Shown here in pieces: positions 46,456 to 60,520 of a DNA stretch of 64,000 bases. Made by a program: the position numbers and the translations under genes. Origin of the DNA: Fistularia commersonii (lineage: Eukaryota; Chordata; Actinopteri; Syngnathiformes; Fistulariidae); the NCBI GenBank assembly GCA_037954325.1, contig JBBMNZ010000003.1:5593965-5657964 (forward strand). The letters are read 5' to 3'. Numbering within the stretch: position 1 is the stretch's first letter; the number at the start of each line of letters is the position of its first letter. The notes below the pieces were generated by a model. It worked only from the letters and a program-made list of their open reading frames with translations. It did not search any database and was not told the DNA's origin.

Positions 46456-47544
46456 ACCCCTCGGCAACAGATGTAATCCAACTAATGCTGGGCTTACACC
46501 TATGGATTTTCATAGCTGCGGACTAAAAACTGAAAATCGTAGGGAAATTTTAGTTTTCCTGGAGTGTTATTGGTGTTGCAGTGCTCTCCCATCTCGTATT
46601 TTATAATGTGGTAATCTGATCAGTCTTTTCAGCCTTAATGGTCATGTAACACAAACAACAACCAATAGATGAACTCTAACAAAACCGGAAACCTGCTAAA
46701 AAAACAATCGATCAGAGCGATATTACCGGCAGAGATGGTATTTGTTGGCGGTATGGATGAACGGGAATGGCAAAGGATATCCATATAGATATGGACCGTC
46801 CAGACAGAGGAGGAGGAGATACATCTCCAATATATCATGAATGGAGAAGGTAAAGCGACGGACTGAAATAGCAGAGGCTCTGCAAATACCTGATGAAAAC
46901 GTTACACGTTGGGAAAAAATTACTGAATGAATCTAGTTGTAGTCTTGTAAATAGTGACACTGTAAGATTCACAGTCTTTGTACAATCCCAGCCTGAAACT
47001 AGGCAGCGACTAAAACCCCTAAAAACTTGTCTTTAGATGTGACCAGGTGTGAGGTGACAGAGTCTCCAAGAGTCTTTTCCAAATATTCTCAAAGTCCTCT
47101 GATGTATGGGTAGCTTAAACAACAAAAAAAGGCCAACGATACAAGCCGTGCCAAAAGTGTGAAAAGGTGTTATTCGGTGCGGTGGCCTCTGTCAACACCA
47201 CCCAACCCTATTTGGGCATGTGGATTAAGGAAATTAAATTTGGTGTAAGCTTTTAATCCATGGTCTAGTACAAAACCCTTTAAATATCGACTCATCTTGT
47301 TGGAAAATGGAGTTCAGCTCCGTGACAGACAACGGTGTGTTTCTTTGTGTCGATGAGATGGAAGCTGGTCATGAACAAAGTTTCAAAAAGTTCAGAGAAG
47401 ATGTTTTTCACAAAAAAAAAAACTCTTAAGAGTGTCTGTGAAGGTTCTCGGTCCCCCAGGTCAAAAGTCTTACAACTCCAAAGACTTTCACTCTAGATGA
47501 CAAATAACTTTTGTTTTGCTTAGCATGCAGAAGTAAGGCTGGTG

Positions 47545-47715
47545 GTTCCATTCCTGGCTCCTCCTGCCTGCGTTCTGAAGGTTTTTTGGACACTGAATCT
47601 CGAGCTGCTCCCGATGGCCTTGTTAGCATCTTGCTGTCGCAAATGTATGAATGGGTAAAGGCTTTCTCGTGTTAAGTGCTCTAAAAAACCCCAAGGGGTG
47701 AAAGTGCATTATTCG
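47545..47715 (+). repeat. SINE-type interspersed repeat, copy B
   Basis: Contains ttcctggctcctcctgcctg, gctgctcccgatggccttgt, agcatcttgctgtcgcaaat and a degenerate aagtgctctaaaa end. It corresponds block by block to copy A at 41590-41780. Confidence 0.65.
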
Positions 47716-48635
47716 GAATACAGACATTTTTTTCCTGCCATTTCATGCTTGACTTCATACAGTTATAAGTAAAATTCCAATAGTGTGCTTGATAACAGCA
47801 ACAGACTCATCTCCATGACAACTGCGTTGACTATAGCTGCTGATGAAGGGATACAATGTTGCTGTGCGTCAAAGAAAAACTAAAAATTCAACTGTGGACT
47901 TGAACGTTTATATTTTTATACTACTTTTTTTGTTGGTATTATGTCAAATAAAATGGTAGAACTGCATTTTGATGACTTTGAGTAAAATAAAGAAAATGCA
48001 TTGCTGATGAGCGTCAACCAGTGGAAGCACGTATGTGATGAACCATACTGAGGAGGATTTCATGTAGAGACAGAACAGTACAACAAGTTCACACTACAGA
48101 ATATGTACAGATATTAACAGAACACTTGGGAACGCTGCAGCTAAAAGGAGCTCTGGGGACACAACAACAGAGTGACTCTCGGGAGATTTAGGGATTAAGA
48201 CACTGATGTTTGGGAAATGAAAAATATACAAGGAGCAAAAACTCTCAAAGCTATACCCTCCTTCCACATGCTCTCAGCTAAATATAAACCCAGCGGGGCA
48301 TCGGGATTTAGAGAAGTTTTAAATGAGCTGAGCACAAAGGCTAATCTGAGGGCTCTGGTCCCATAAATACAGAAAAAAATAGAATTGAGAAGTTCCTTTT
48401 TTTTTGTGAAAACAATACTTATAATCTCATGAGAGCCAACGCTAATTATCACCCACCAATATCTTCAATACGCCAGTGAAGGTTTAGGATACACTCACAA
48501 AGCAGCTCATTTAGGATTAACCCGGCAGCTGTAAATCTGCTCCCCCAGCGTCTGTACATTGACGGAACATGGGCTGCAGCAAAGACCCCCAGCTCAGATC
48601 AGAATATTGTTATTTAACTAACTGGTGTGCATGAT

Positions 48636-48690
48636 CTATTCTATTCTATTCTATTCTATTCTATTCTATTCTATTCTATTCTATTCTATT
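48636..48690 (+). repeat. (CTATT)11 pentanucleotide repeat
   Basis: Eleven perfect CTATT units. Similar pentamers often expand from fish LINE tails, but no LINE body is visible next to it. Confidence 0.98.
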
Positions 48691-50927
48691 CTGTGATCAT
48701 GTGGTCTCCTAGTTTACTATATTTGGGATTTTTCAACTCCAAATCATTTATTTTTAAGTAATTACCGGCAGTTGAAATGATTGTAGGTAAATAGCAGTGT
48801 TGATGTGGTGTAATCCTTTATAACACAATCATTGCTATGTAATTTAAAAGTCATTAGTTAAAGATAATACATGTAATTTGAAAACAAGCCGCGCCTTGGA
48901 CTGCGCACGACAAACCATGAGGGATAACATCTATCAAACAGTACCCAGATGATTAAACTTCTGCTACAGGCTGTTCGTTTGTTCCGAAAGCCTGTTTGGA
49001 CAAATTCCTGTAAAATTATAGGTATATTGGTATATAGGTATTATTGGACAATGCTTGCCAGACAATAGACGATTTTTTCTCTGATGAGGAAAAATATTTA
49101 CTGTGTAAAAAATCAAGTAACAAGTGGGGAAATTGTCTCACCAGAAAAAATGCATTATGAATAATTTTCAGAATCGGCCTTCGAAGAATTCAAGGACGAG
49201 TCGCTTCCACATTGGCTTCGACTGAAAGATCTATCATCCAAGGGTCGTTCTTTTATACAGTTTCGGTCCACCAAAGAGGAACTGCAGTTGTAAGTAATAA
49301 AAGGAAGGATGAGTGAAATTCCAACTCGGTAGCATGGTGGCTTACATCGGTCATTCTCCCATGGCCTTGTAGGAACACTTATATTCTAGTAAAACCTCAG
49401 CTTTCGCCTCTGCTCCGAGTCAATGAGCGTTCAGGCCCGGCCAGCGTCGTTCTTGCCTTTCAGAAAAAGGAACTTGCAGTACGGAAGCTATTACTCAGAG
49501 TGATAATTTTACATCGAATTATGGGCCAACTCTGGAGCTCCTCCGTGAGTTGCAGCTCATTATTTATCTGCCTGGATTTAATTTTATGGTTTTGAGTTCG
49601 CTCTTATTCTTCTAAAAACATTTCCAATTGCACTATATTTGGCTACCTTTCAACATCCATGCTGCGCTAATTGCTCTGTATTTAATTGCAGAGCCCGTTT
49701 TCTATAGTTGATGAACAAAGTGGAGCAAAAATCTTATGCGACCATAGAACATTATGTTTTGCTCAGTAGTAAATGACATAATAGTGCTGTAATGAAAAGA
49801 ATTAAAGGAGTTTTAAGTTGGGGAAGTGAATAAAACTCTGAATGAGTGATAACTGTGCAGTGTGATTGGATCTTTTCATCCCGCTAAGTGGGGCCAGAAC
49901 CCTAGTAATAAATACACACAGGAATGGCTGTCACACAAAATAGAACAGGTCCATAATTTAATTCACTATTTCACCTGTATCTTAAATTTTATCACTGTAA
50001 ATTTTGACCTTTCACTCTCAGCATATTAAACCCCCACCCCTTAGAGCTTTGTGTAAAACGTAAGCATGGCTTTTTTGAGATACGGTAGCTTTGACTTTGA
50101 CCTGTGACATCTAGTCACTTCATCCTTCCGAGCAAAGGACATACATAGAATTTCCCTTGAGACATCCTGCCCAGCTCAAGGCCAATGAAAACACAGCAAC
50201 TCCATTGTGACCATTTTCAGCAGAGATGTAAATAAAGAAACCGTTTTCACTACCGTGTTTGCATTTTCAGCACACATTCTTTTTCGATAATTAGGCTGAT
50301 AGAAGTTGGTAACTACAAAATAATTTCATAAATCTCATCACAATCGCAACCTCGACACGGGTAGGTGATACAGAAAGCAACAGTTAATGTTATATTGGAA
50401 AAGAGATATAATAATGTACCATAAAACAATAAAAAATGATGGTATCAGGGTTGTCACAATATACCAATGTATGACTATCTGACATTTTAATGTTGTACTT
50501 CAATTTTGTATTACTTTTTTTTTTCCTAAACATTGTCACAACAAACTATTGGGCACTTGAGCTGCTAAAAGCTCCATGGTGCCAACCATTCATTTTCTAA
50601 ACTTGCCTGTTGCCAAAAACCAGAAATGCACTCATAATATTTATTATTTATCATTACCTGCACTGAGAACATAGTATATTTATTTCTGATTGGTGTGTCT
50701 TTAAGCACTTGGCGAAAAATTCTGGGCCAGTTTTCAGAAACTCACTGGAAAGTGAAGCATTAAAAAAATGAAAAAGATCATACTTTTGCCCCCCAAAATG
50801 CAGCTTTTTTATTTTTGCAAAACACTAACAAACATGAAAGAATTTTTATTTTTTTATTTCACAGTGTGTGTTTGAGAGCTCCCAAATATGCATTTGCGTC
50901 TCTGTCTATCCATCCATCCATCCATCT

Positions 50928-51282
50928 CAGGGGTGGGCAACTATTTTGGCTGACGGGCCACATTTCTTATTTAATCTTTATGCGTGGGCCAACTACCGGT
51001 AGGTATCAAGTTAATTGAACAAAATGAAAATTGCAATTGAAATATAAATATTTTGGGATTTTAATTCAACTTTAAAATAGTTCATGATTTTATAAATGTG
51101 CCGACATTGTTTTGTATGCAATCATCTGTTCAAAACTAAACAAAAGGAAAAAAAGTGAGTTTCTGACTTCAATATTGATTGGAAATTCTTTGAAAAATAT
51201 TTAAAGAAAACAGTTTGGCGGGCCGGGTAAGAAAGAGAAATGGGCCGAATGTGGCCCGCAGGCTGTAAAATGCCCAGGTCTG
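50928..51282. mobile_element. hAT-like non-autonomous element (GGGTGGGCAA ends)
   Basis: Left end CAGGGGTGGGCAAC and right end read inversely as CAGACCTGGGCATT, with gcgggcc/gtggcccgca motifs just inside. Flanking 8-mers atccatct and atctttct match at 6 of 8 positions, fitting a decayed 8-bp hAT target duplication. No transposase remains. Confidence 0.75.
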
Positions 51283-52687
51283 ATCTTTCTGTTACAGCCA
51301 ATCTGTAATATATCAACAATCGTTGCAACTCATTTTCAATAATTTGAATGTATTTTTGTAGCAGTTCATACAAAGTAATACAGTTTGGCAGCAAATAATA
51401 TCAAAATCTGAATTAATCTATTTTAATCTAAATTAAAATGAACAACCAAGTCTTATTTCTAACAAATCATTTCTCTCATAGACCGCAGAGGTTGAGGACC
51501 ATTTTCGAAAAGGTGACACCTGTTGTTATACATGTTGCGCCGACGTATCGATGACTGTGGAAAAACGACGACTCGTGAGTTAATAGCAATGAACTGTAAA
51601 ATCCCCTACCAGCCTCGCTACCCCTGACTGTCTGGGAAATGGTCTCAAGCCACCCTCCAGGGAGGTCTTTGCAGTTTCTGCAGCGGCCCATTTCCTCCTC
51701 TCTCTGCGAAAGTGTGCTAATTAGTTAACACAGCTGGTGTGCGGCCATGCCCTCGCCTCTCCATTACATGTGGTTTTTAGATGAGACTGATCTAATCGTA
51801 ACGGCTCATGTTCTCCACCCATACATGGCCGCGCCTCCCCAGTCCAAACCCGGTTCCATCTGTCTGGGCTCCGCCTTGTTTTTCCTCGTCTGAGCAGGAA
51901 ACACGTACATTTAGGGTTCGCATGAGTCAAGACAGCGAAATTAGGTACGACTGAACCTGCGCTCATTCTCCCATTCTTTGTTAGCTGGACGGGGCGAATC
52001 TTCCCGAATGTCTTTCCCATGCCTCGGCTCTCCCTTGTCGGCCTCGGGCTGCGGTATTTAGCGTTTCTTTCTGACAACATTTTGCCCCGCTCATTTTAAA
52101 GCAACAAACAAAAAGAGGCACGACCACTTGTGTGCAAATACGGAGCAGATGAGAAGCTGAGAGAGCTCATGATGTGCTTGGCTCCAGACCAGAATCCCAC
52201 GCAGCAGAATGAAGCACACACCCACGCCTCAAGCAGAGGTCGCTGAACGCCAGCTTTCTGTGACCAAACACTGATGTCATTCAAACACATTTTTTTTTTT
52301 AAGCTTCAACTTTTTAGATTTGCAACACGGTGCAGTAATTCGCTTCACGTAGGCTTTAGCGATGGGGCTTGATTTATGCACCGTGAAGTGCTGAGACCAA
52401 AATTCCATTCTCCACGCTTATCTCAAAACATAGGAGACGTGGTTCTGCCTTGGTGGCTTTGGCCACGGTGGCCCTGCTTTCAGTGCAGTAAGATTATTTA
52501 AAAAAAAGCAAAATATTAAGAGCTGATCGTATTATAAAATGAACACTCGGAAAAATGGTATTGCTTCATAACACTTGTTCATCAAGTGAGGCCAACAGAT
52601 GAGAGAAAATGCTGCCGTTAGAAACTTCCTGTAGTTGTTCAATACTGCTTTGAGGGAGTACAAGCACTCTTGGGATACAAGCAAACA

Positions 52688-52978
52688 CAAGGGTCACAAC
52701 AAGAAGGTCCCCGGTTTGATTCTGATTGGAGTCCTCCCTGGAGTTTGTATGTTCTCCCCATTTCTGTGTGGGTTTCCTCTAGGTTCTCCGGTTTGGAGTC
52801 CAAAAACATGCAGCAGGGGAGAAATTTGGAGACCCATATTTCTTCGGCCATGTGATCGACCGACGATTCGGTCCAGGGTGAACCCTACCTCTCGCCCAAT
52901 TACAGCTGGGATCGGCTCCAGCATCCCCATGACCCTGAATGCAGTCTAATTGGTAAGGATAATGGTTGCAGCGAGCAC
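52688..52978 (+). repeat. SINE-type repeat with B-box-like start
   Basis: Contains ccccggtttgattctgattg (B-box-like), gagtttgtatgttctcccca, gtgtgggtttcctctaggtt, gtccaaaaacatgcag, tgtgatcgaccgacgattcg and acagctgggatcggctccag. This ordered set of blocks is a very common repeat of acanthomorph fish genomes. Confidence 0.75.
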
Positions 52979-55900
52979 CGTTACCAGAGATGCAAAAAAG
53001 AAATCCTCTAACCTTTAAATTATTCGGATGGGACGGGTCGATAGTTAGACTGGGTAGAGGTGCTACTGCGGCATACAAATATTTGTTGCCATCAGCTGAG
53101 ACAAACCAACTGTAATAGTTGATTCAAACTGCTTCCTAGATGTGGCTGCATTGCTGAATCCCAAGCTGATTTCCCCACAGGGTCAAAAGGGACAACATGA
53201 GTACGTACTGTCTGCTCTCCAGAAAGCAAATAGCATTTACCGCTACTAGATATCCTCGGTGATATTCTATTAACCAGAAAACAACGTGGAGGTGAAACTA
53301 AAAACGTTTATAATGTCTAGCCTATTCAAATAGGCCTTTTCTTGTGAACTGGTATAAGGCATAATGAGGGAGCGGGTAATTCACAGACCAGGGTTCTTAC
53401 TATACAAACATTTTGTTGGCTTTCTGTCTGAGTCCTCTCCACAAACTGAACCTCCCTGATTTCCATCTTAAACTAACCCGTATGAGTTGATATAACCGTA
53501 ACTCTACCAAAGTGATTTCACACCTGAGAAACAGCAGATTCTTTTTGCTTGACCCCTATTTCCTCTGTCAGTTTGTGTGAAAAAAATATTAGTGTAGTTG
53601 TCCCTTTCCATTTTTTTTCTGATAATGGGATAAGACGCATGACATCACAGTGGAAATTTGGACAGTTTAGGATTAAATCGCATCTCCCAAACTCTCAAAG
53701 CATTCTCCAACTGAGTTATGATGTGACTCTCGCCACCACCCATATTGTGAAGAGTGTAGTTGCCACGGAAAATGCTTTTCTGATTTTTATTGGCATTGTT
53801 TCTTCAGCGGGGTCATAAAATCCAGTAGTTTAAGGCTGTTGTCATCGCACATATTTTCAGTCGGATCATCCGAATCAGATGTCCTAATAGCCAGAACTAA
53901 GGAATGAAGTTATGTACTCAAACTTGAGGATTGTATTTGGACTAACCTGACACAATCCTATTTTGTTAGTCGTCGGCAGCTCCTCCATGTAATTTATATG
54001 CTACTTTTTTTTCTCATCTCATCACCTCTGTATTTCACACCTATCTCTATATCACCTATCGTCTTACTGACTTTTTTGCTCTTACGTGCCCTCTTGCTGC
54101 CTGCCCGCTCTCCCCTCAGAGATCATTTATCACCCAGTCAGCTGATACATGAGCGCAGAAGAACCCACTGCCTCTTCTTCCCTCCACTGTTCTTGTGACA
54201 GCAAAGGTGAGAACCCCCCTCCCCCCACTGTTCTTTTTCCCCGTGTTATAATAAAAGGAGCGTACAGGTTGTTACCGTCTGCTGAACTGGAGGAACATTT
54301 TTGATTAGAGATGCGAGGGAACGGGGTTAATGTGAAACGCTGATACCACTGCAATCAGTTTGCGAACATGGCCTTGCAAAAATCACACGCCATTAAGGGC
54401 AGTTTCCGAGTAACACTCGGAATCACCGCAACGTATGAAAAAGACAACCAAAACGGGGTGAGAAAATGAGCTTATGGAGTGTTTAGGTGGTAGAACCATC
54501 AATGAAAGCTTGACTATTCACGACAGGGACCAGCTGCTACATCATTTCCTAAACAAACGCCAACATCAACGGACTCCAGTCATCCGGTGGAATTTTTCAC
54601 ATTTGAAGCTTTTATTTCTTTAATTCATGTGTTTGAAGATGAATATCGTAAGCTACATTTCAATGTTTTGCGATTCAATTTTCAATACGCTACACTGGAG
54701 CTATTTTTAATAATATATGTAAAGCACGTGAACCTTGCCTGATATGCAGAGATGCCTATTTTATAAACACATTAGCTATAAAAACTGGTGTCTTCAGACC
54801 CACAAGTCGTAAGTCATCATTGCTCACACATTTATGATAAGTTTTTGACAAAGTATGACTTGCTTAAGGTGAGGGATGCTATGAATTTTGCTTATTTTTA
54901 GTAGTTTTACTCCTTATTTTGAAGGTTAGCCTAACCTGTGGCACTGTGACAATGTGGCTGCGAAGATGCTGCGACTCTGGCAGAATCATGGATTTTAGAG
55001 ACTCACTGCTTTGTGTTGTTGAGGCAGGCACAGATTCCAATCCCACTATAAAATGTGCCTGGTAACATTTTGGGGATTAGATGCAACTGTGTTGGCACTT
55101 TTCATCCAAAAACAGTAGCTCAAAGCAACTCTGAGCCATTAGTGCGGTGTTTGCTGAAGGCTGAGAGAGCTGATTAGGTCAGATTAGACTGGGCTTGCAG
55201 GAGGTTGCTGTTAAAAAGGGACTAATTTAACCAAAAAATAGATTAAAATTAAAAAGACAAAACAACGGAGCAAAAACTCGCCTATTTTTTTGGCTCCTGG
55301 CACATCTTTTTATTTTGCATTCAAACTGCAACATTACTCTGAGTTGTGCACCTTCATATTGACACATATGTATACATCTTTGAGTATTTATGGTTTTGTA
55401 TATACTGTATGCATGTACATATGTATGCATCAAACAAATGAAACTAGTAATGACCCTTTCATGAATTTGGAATTTCGCTCGGGCACGCTCAAGAGAAAAG
55501 AGAAAAACAATTCTTTAACAAGTTGCTGAAATTGGCTTTGTGGACTATCTTGAGCAACTGAGTGTTTCGAATGTTATCTTTTGGCATTTTGATGGACAAA
55601 AGACAAAAATCCGGCACCACTGTGTTAAGAAAGGCAGAGGTGCCTCGGGCTGATACCACCTCTATTTCTACTGTGCAGTATCTCACGGCCTAGACAAGAG
55701 GTATTTATCTGCTTCGGAGTGAACTTTCCCTTTGGGGACACGGGAATCATTACGACAGGGTTTGATTGAGGAGAGGTAGTGACTATAAACCACGAAATAA
55801 AAGAGCAAATCTGACAGACTTGCACAACACGATCTCTTTAAAAGCAGCCAATTTCTGCCTGCTATTCATAGGCAATAGAGCCACTTTTTAGAAATAACAT

Positions 55901-56033
55901 GCTAAAGTGAGTAGTATTAAACCAATACAATACAAAGAAGACTGAGGGAGTTAACTTTGGCTCAGTTATCCAGCGACATAATACACTAAGAACAATGGAG
56001 AATAGCACCATACAAAAGTGTCTTTATGTGTGT

Positions 56034-56057
56034 CAGCAGCAGCAGCAGCAGCAGCAG
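56034..56057 (+). repeat. (CAG)8 trinucleotide repeat
   Basis: Eight perfect CAG units. They fall in an unsupported ORF that would read poly-Ala, and there is no sign that it is coding. Confidence 0.97.
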
Positions 56058-57564
56058 GGCCCAGTGGGTTTATACAATTATTCACAACGCACCGAGAGGT
56101 CAGCGGTCCACTGGGAATAAACATGAGTCACAGTGAGAGGCAAACTGATGACCGTGTTGTCGGGCCGGAGATGGAAAATGCAAAACACCAGAGCACATTA
56201 TGCCCGCATTTAAAAAAATTAATGTATTTGAAATCTGTGAGGTTGGTGAGGTTACATGTCAGTCACTGTATAGTTGGAGCTTTTAGCTGCCAGATGCTAA
56301 AAATTAAAGAGACGCGTGGTTTAGAATTTTTTTTTTTGATAAACATGAATGGACAGTCATTTTCTTATACACCAGTGAAATTTAAAGAACACATAATCCG
56401 AATGAATCACGTTTCCACTGAAATCTCCCATTGGCTATGACGTTCACAGTATTGCCTGTGAATCCTCCATAATCTCATAATCTCATATATGTTGAGAAAT
56501 GGGAGCTTTATTGTTTTCTCTTCACTCGCCTCCCCCCGTCTTCGATGAACAGTTATTGTAAAACCAGCAACAGCCTTTAGAGAAGCCTGACTTGTACAGC
56601 CCAGTGAGGGAAAGCTAGGGGGAGGGCAGGGAAGGAGATTCAGAGGATTTAGTCAGGAGGTTGGAATCAAACCATTAAAAAAAGACAGAGCGAGAGGATC
56701 AGAATACTTTTCCAGATGAGCATTAGAACTGAATTATCCTCAGTTTGAATACATACTGCAATGATATTAAAAGACTAATGTTCACCTTCCCACTCTAAAT
56801 ATTCATGACAACTGAGAAGGTTTGGGGAAAAAAAAACAACCAAAACTGAGAGATGGCTGAAGTCAAGCAAGTGGGACTGAAAAAGGAAAGAGTCAATCCG
56901 AGGATGAATACTGAGAGAGTCATTACTTTTCGGTATAATAACAGAGGTCCGTCAGGTCAATTGTATGCATTTCTTTCCTTTTTAATTCGCAGAAAAGGTG
57001 ATATTAGTGGTGGGACGAGAAACATCATTGGATGGGAGGGTAAAATTCATCACAGAGAAAGAGGAGAAACAACACTGTATCTGACCAGAGTCAAATAGGC
57101 AACAAGTGAGGCATTGGGAGGATCTGAAATGGATGTCGGACCATTGTTCAGAACACTTTCAGATGAATGAGTTCTGCCATCTATTAGCCAGAAGAAATTA
57201 TTATGACAAAAAAAAAAAAAGCCACAACCTTGCATTGACGTCTGAGGCGTTCAAATGCATTTGCAGCTGCTGAATGCATCCTTGAATAAGCACAGCAGTT
57301 GGGGGGGGCGTTCCAGCCTCTGACTTCAAAATCAAGGGCGACAGAAATTCACATATGTGGTCGATAGAGGCTATTTTTAATTTGTATGGGATTTCTGGTT
57401 GAAACCACGTTATGATGCCCAGGTTTGGAACACATTTAGACTATAAAGGTTTACAATGGGATGATCTATCTATAATATATTCATGATTTCTGATTTTTTA
57501 AGCTGCTTGATTGCATGTAAACCCCAAACTCCTACTATAAACATCTTATAACCGATGGTATATT

Positions 57565-57660
57565 TAAAAATATATATATATCTATATATATATTATGCAT
57601 ACACAACATCCACCCACATATATTTATATATGTATGTATATATATACGTATACGTATATG
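57565..57660. repeat. TA-rich low-complexity tract
   Basis: Runs of TATATA with tacgtatacgta self-complementary segments. Confidence 0.9.
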
Positions 57661-58267
57661 TATAACAAAAAGTGGCCCAATCACACTAATTGCTGTTTGG
57701 TGTTGGCTATCCAATGTGCTGTTTATAAATGAATCTTTCTCAGAATCTAATTTCTTTAGAAGTCACTTTAGAAATTGGATCAACAAATTATAACGGTAGC
57801 TACTTTATGAGCTCCAGCACACAGTCGCCTAACAAAATGTCCACATAGGAAATGTTCATACTCGGCACTGAGTGTATGTGAATGTTAGAGAATGCAATTA
57901 GGTTATCGCCCCTGCTGTTGACACACAATAACTATCACCGCCATAACGAAACTGTTAATTTCTCTTAACAGACAGACACGTCTCTTTACGGCACACTTGC
58001 AAACGATACATGTTATCCTGTAAAATTTGCTTGCTATTGTATCAACATCAATCGCTAAAAAAAAAACAACTGAAAAATCATGGCTTAGTTTAAGCTTTGC
58101 AGGTCACCAGGCTTGAAACACACAAACCAAGCTGCAAGGCGCTAACTTGGCAATCGGGGAACTGCTTGGGGTACAGTGTCCTTCCGATTGGAGGGACGCA
58201 CCACCCGATTGACCGAAAACATGATCAACGGGAAAAAATTTGCCGTGAACTATGAGTTCCTGTAGGT

Positions 58268-58931
58268 CAGGGGTCGGCAACCCGCGGCTCTTTCATCTTT
58301 ACACTGAGGCTCTGAGTGGCTTGGGAAAATAAATTATAAATATTTAATTGAAGTGTATTTCATTTGTGTTAATTCCTTTTTTTAACTTTTAGTTCTAAGT
58401 TGGAAGATTATTGTGATCTTGTAATATTACGTAAAATTGTATTTATCATTTTTTGCCGCTCTAAATAACGTCACACCGGCGAAAGTCGGTATACCCGCCA
58501 GCTGGTAAAGTCCTGATTTGCAGATGCTGTGCGCAGAAGTTCAGGAGCAGAAGTCCTATAAACCAGGTAAAATAAATATTTATGAAGATATTTTGCACAT
58601 ATTTATTTTTTATTGTTTACTGACCCAGTGATTTTTTTCCCGATTTATTTTTGAAATTCAGGTCAAGGCTCCGCTACACGCTTTGAAAGCCCAAAGCTCA
58701 AAATGAGTTCATTACATAAATAAGATTTAATTTTCTCCATAATACTTTGTGAATTTCAGAAGCAACACACCTCACACTTGTTTATACAAAGTGTGAAAGG
58801 TAATAAAAAGCAATACATACAGTGGTACCTTTATTTTAGACGTCAAAAAGTAATTGCGGCTCCCAGTGTTTTCTTTTCCGTGGAAACCGGGTCCAAATGG
58901 CTCTTTGGGTGTTAAGGGTTGCCGACCCCTG
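58268..58931. mobile_element. hAT-like non-autonomous element (CAGGGGTCGGCAACCC ends)
   Basis: Perfect 16-bp terminal inverted repeats: CAGGGGTCGGCAACCC at the left and GGGTTGCCGACCCCTG at the right, 664 bp overall. Subterminal gcggctct/ctctttgggt motifs are typical of this fish family. Flanking 8-mers ctgtaggt and gaataggt share the last five bases. No intact ORF. Confidence 0.85.
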
Positions 58932-60370
58932 GAATAGGTTGACAAGCCCATAAAGGGAACATCCCTCAAAAAACAGTCACTGTCAGATATGAGAGCTCAT
59001 ATCTTTAAATATATTTCTAATATTTTTAGGCCCTATGCTTATTTTAACCGATGACATTATATTACATGTTTTTCCACTCCCACACGTTAAAAAAATGAAT
59101 GTACAGATTTATATTTCAAGTGACAATCCATCCGGTCTGTTAGGTTTGCCGGTGAGACGCTGAGGAAGCCGAAAGGCTCAGACGCTCTGAGTCAACACTC
59201 TGCTTCTCTCTGCTGGCTGTCAGCACACAGGTGGGAGGCAGCCAATTTATCCGTGGGAGTGGCGGCTGTGGCGAGCCAGTCGGCAGGTGGCAGACATGCT
59301 GGCAGAAAGCGAGACAGAAGGGCATAGAGACGTTCTGACGGACGCCAGGGCAGAGACGTGATCCGGCAGGCAGCGAAGCATCATCTCGAGTTAAGGAGGG
59401 ACAAATAAGAACTGGATGAATTGCGCGTCTCCTGGATTTGTCATGGCAAACAATATTACGGTCAAGCGAGACCACAGCGCCGCCCCCGTTATTTCCTCTC
59501 CACAGACAATAAAAAAAAAAAAAGACTTCTATAAAAAGCAGAAAGACTAAAGAGCTGGAGGAGAGTTTTGTTTGATCCCCATTTGTCCGTCAACAGCGTG
59601 CTGGTGCTGTTTTTAGGCCTGCCGGATACTGTAATTATGCCGAAACTATGATGAACATTGCACACTATAAACAGGCAGGGGACATCTGGACTGCCCTCAT
59701 TTTCATATTAATTATTCCGTTGTAAATTAAAGTGCTGGCATTTGGTGGTGGTGGTGGTGTTTTTTATAACAGATCCACATCAAATCCTGCCATCTCAGAG
59801 CTCCCCTCATCAATTTGCAGAGCTAAAATTGATTTTAATGATCACTTGTAAAGCTCAGCCCATCCCAGGCTGCAGGTGAGCGCTGCCGGGCCGCAGGCTA
59901 AAAATCCAAAGGTAATAATCTTCTTTACAATCAAGGCCTCTTCACTACCGGAGCAACTACTCAATCACATGTTAAAACCCACTGCATCTATGTCATGTTT
60001 TTTTTTCATTAGTCCTCTTAATCTGTACTACAAAATCTTTTACTGTATTTATTTCCCCTTATATGATGTAATATGTCTTTGCTCAATAACTGAAATGCCT
60101 CAATTTTTGAGTTATGTGACATAAAAGGTGTTACTTTGAGGGGATTCTCTTTAAGCTCTCTAGAGGTACTTTATGAGCGTCTGGCTTTGCTGTTATCGCG
60201 TGACAGACTTAAACCGAATCCCGTATCTCTGATTAGCTCGTGAACCAGGATACGAAATTCAGTTCGGGAGCTGATGGAGACAAAACGAAGCGGAAGGGAG
60301 AGTGACTACAATTCCCAACGAAAGCGGGTCCCCTGATGTTTGATGCACATATTAAATGGCAACAGTTATT

Positions 60371-60427
60371 GGGACACATAACGGCTATAGCAGCTGTGTA
60401 ATAGCTGCTATTGCCGTTATGTGTCCC
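60371..60427. repeat. Near-perfect hairpin (25-bp arms, 7-nt loop)
   Basis: The left arm gggacacataacggctatag plus cagct (60371-60395) pairs with the right arm 60403-60427 at 24 of 25 positions. The loop is gtgtaat. It is followed by a TATATA tract at about 60450-60520. It could be a palindromic transposon remnant. See findings. Confidence 0.9.
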
Positions 60428-60449
60428 AGTTGCTCTAGAAATACATATT

Positions 60450-60520
60450 TTTATATATATATAGATATACATATCTATATATATATAAAAGCATATATAT
60501 ATGTGTGTGTGTATATGTGT
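60450..60520. repeat. TA/TG-rich microsatellite
   Basis: TATATA runs with gatatacatatc palindromic segments, passing into tgtgtgtgtatatgtgtg. Confidence 0.9.

Noticed and set aside
51721..52080. 119-codon minus-strand ORF
   Set aside because: Examined as a possible upstream lrrc75a exon; it lacks any of the family's conserved N-terminal features.
56018..56440. 140-codon plus-strand ORF with a poly-Ala start
   Set aside because: Poly-Ala comes from a CAG repeat; no other support.
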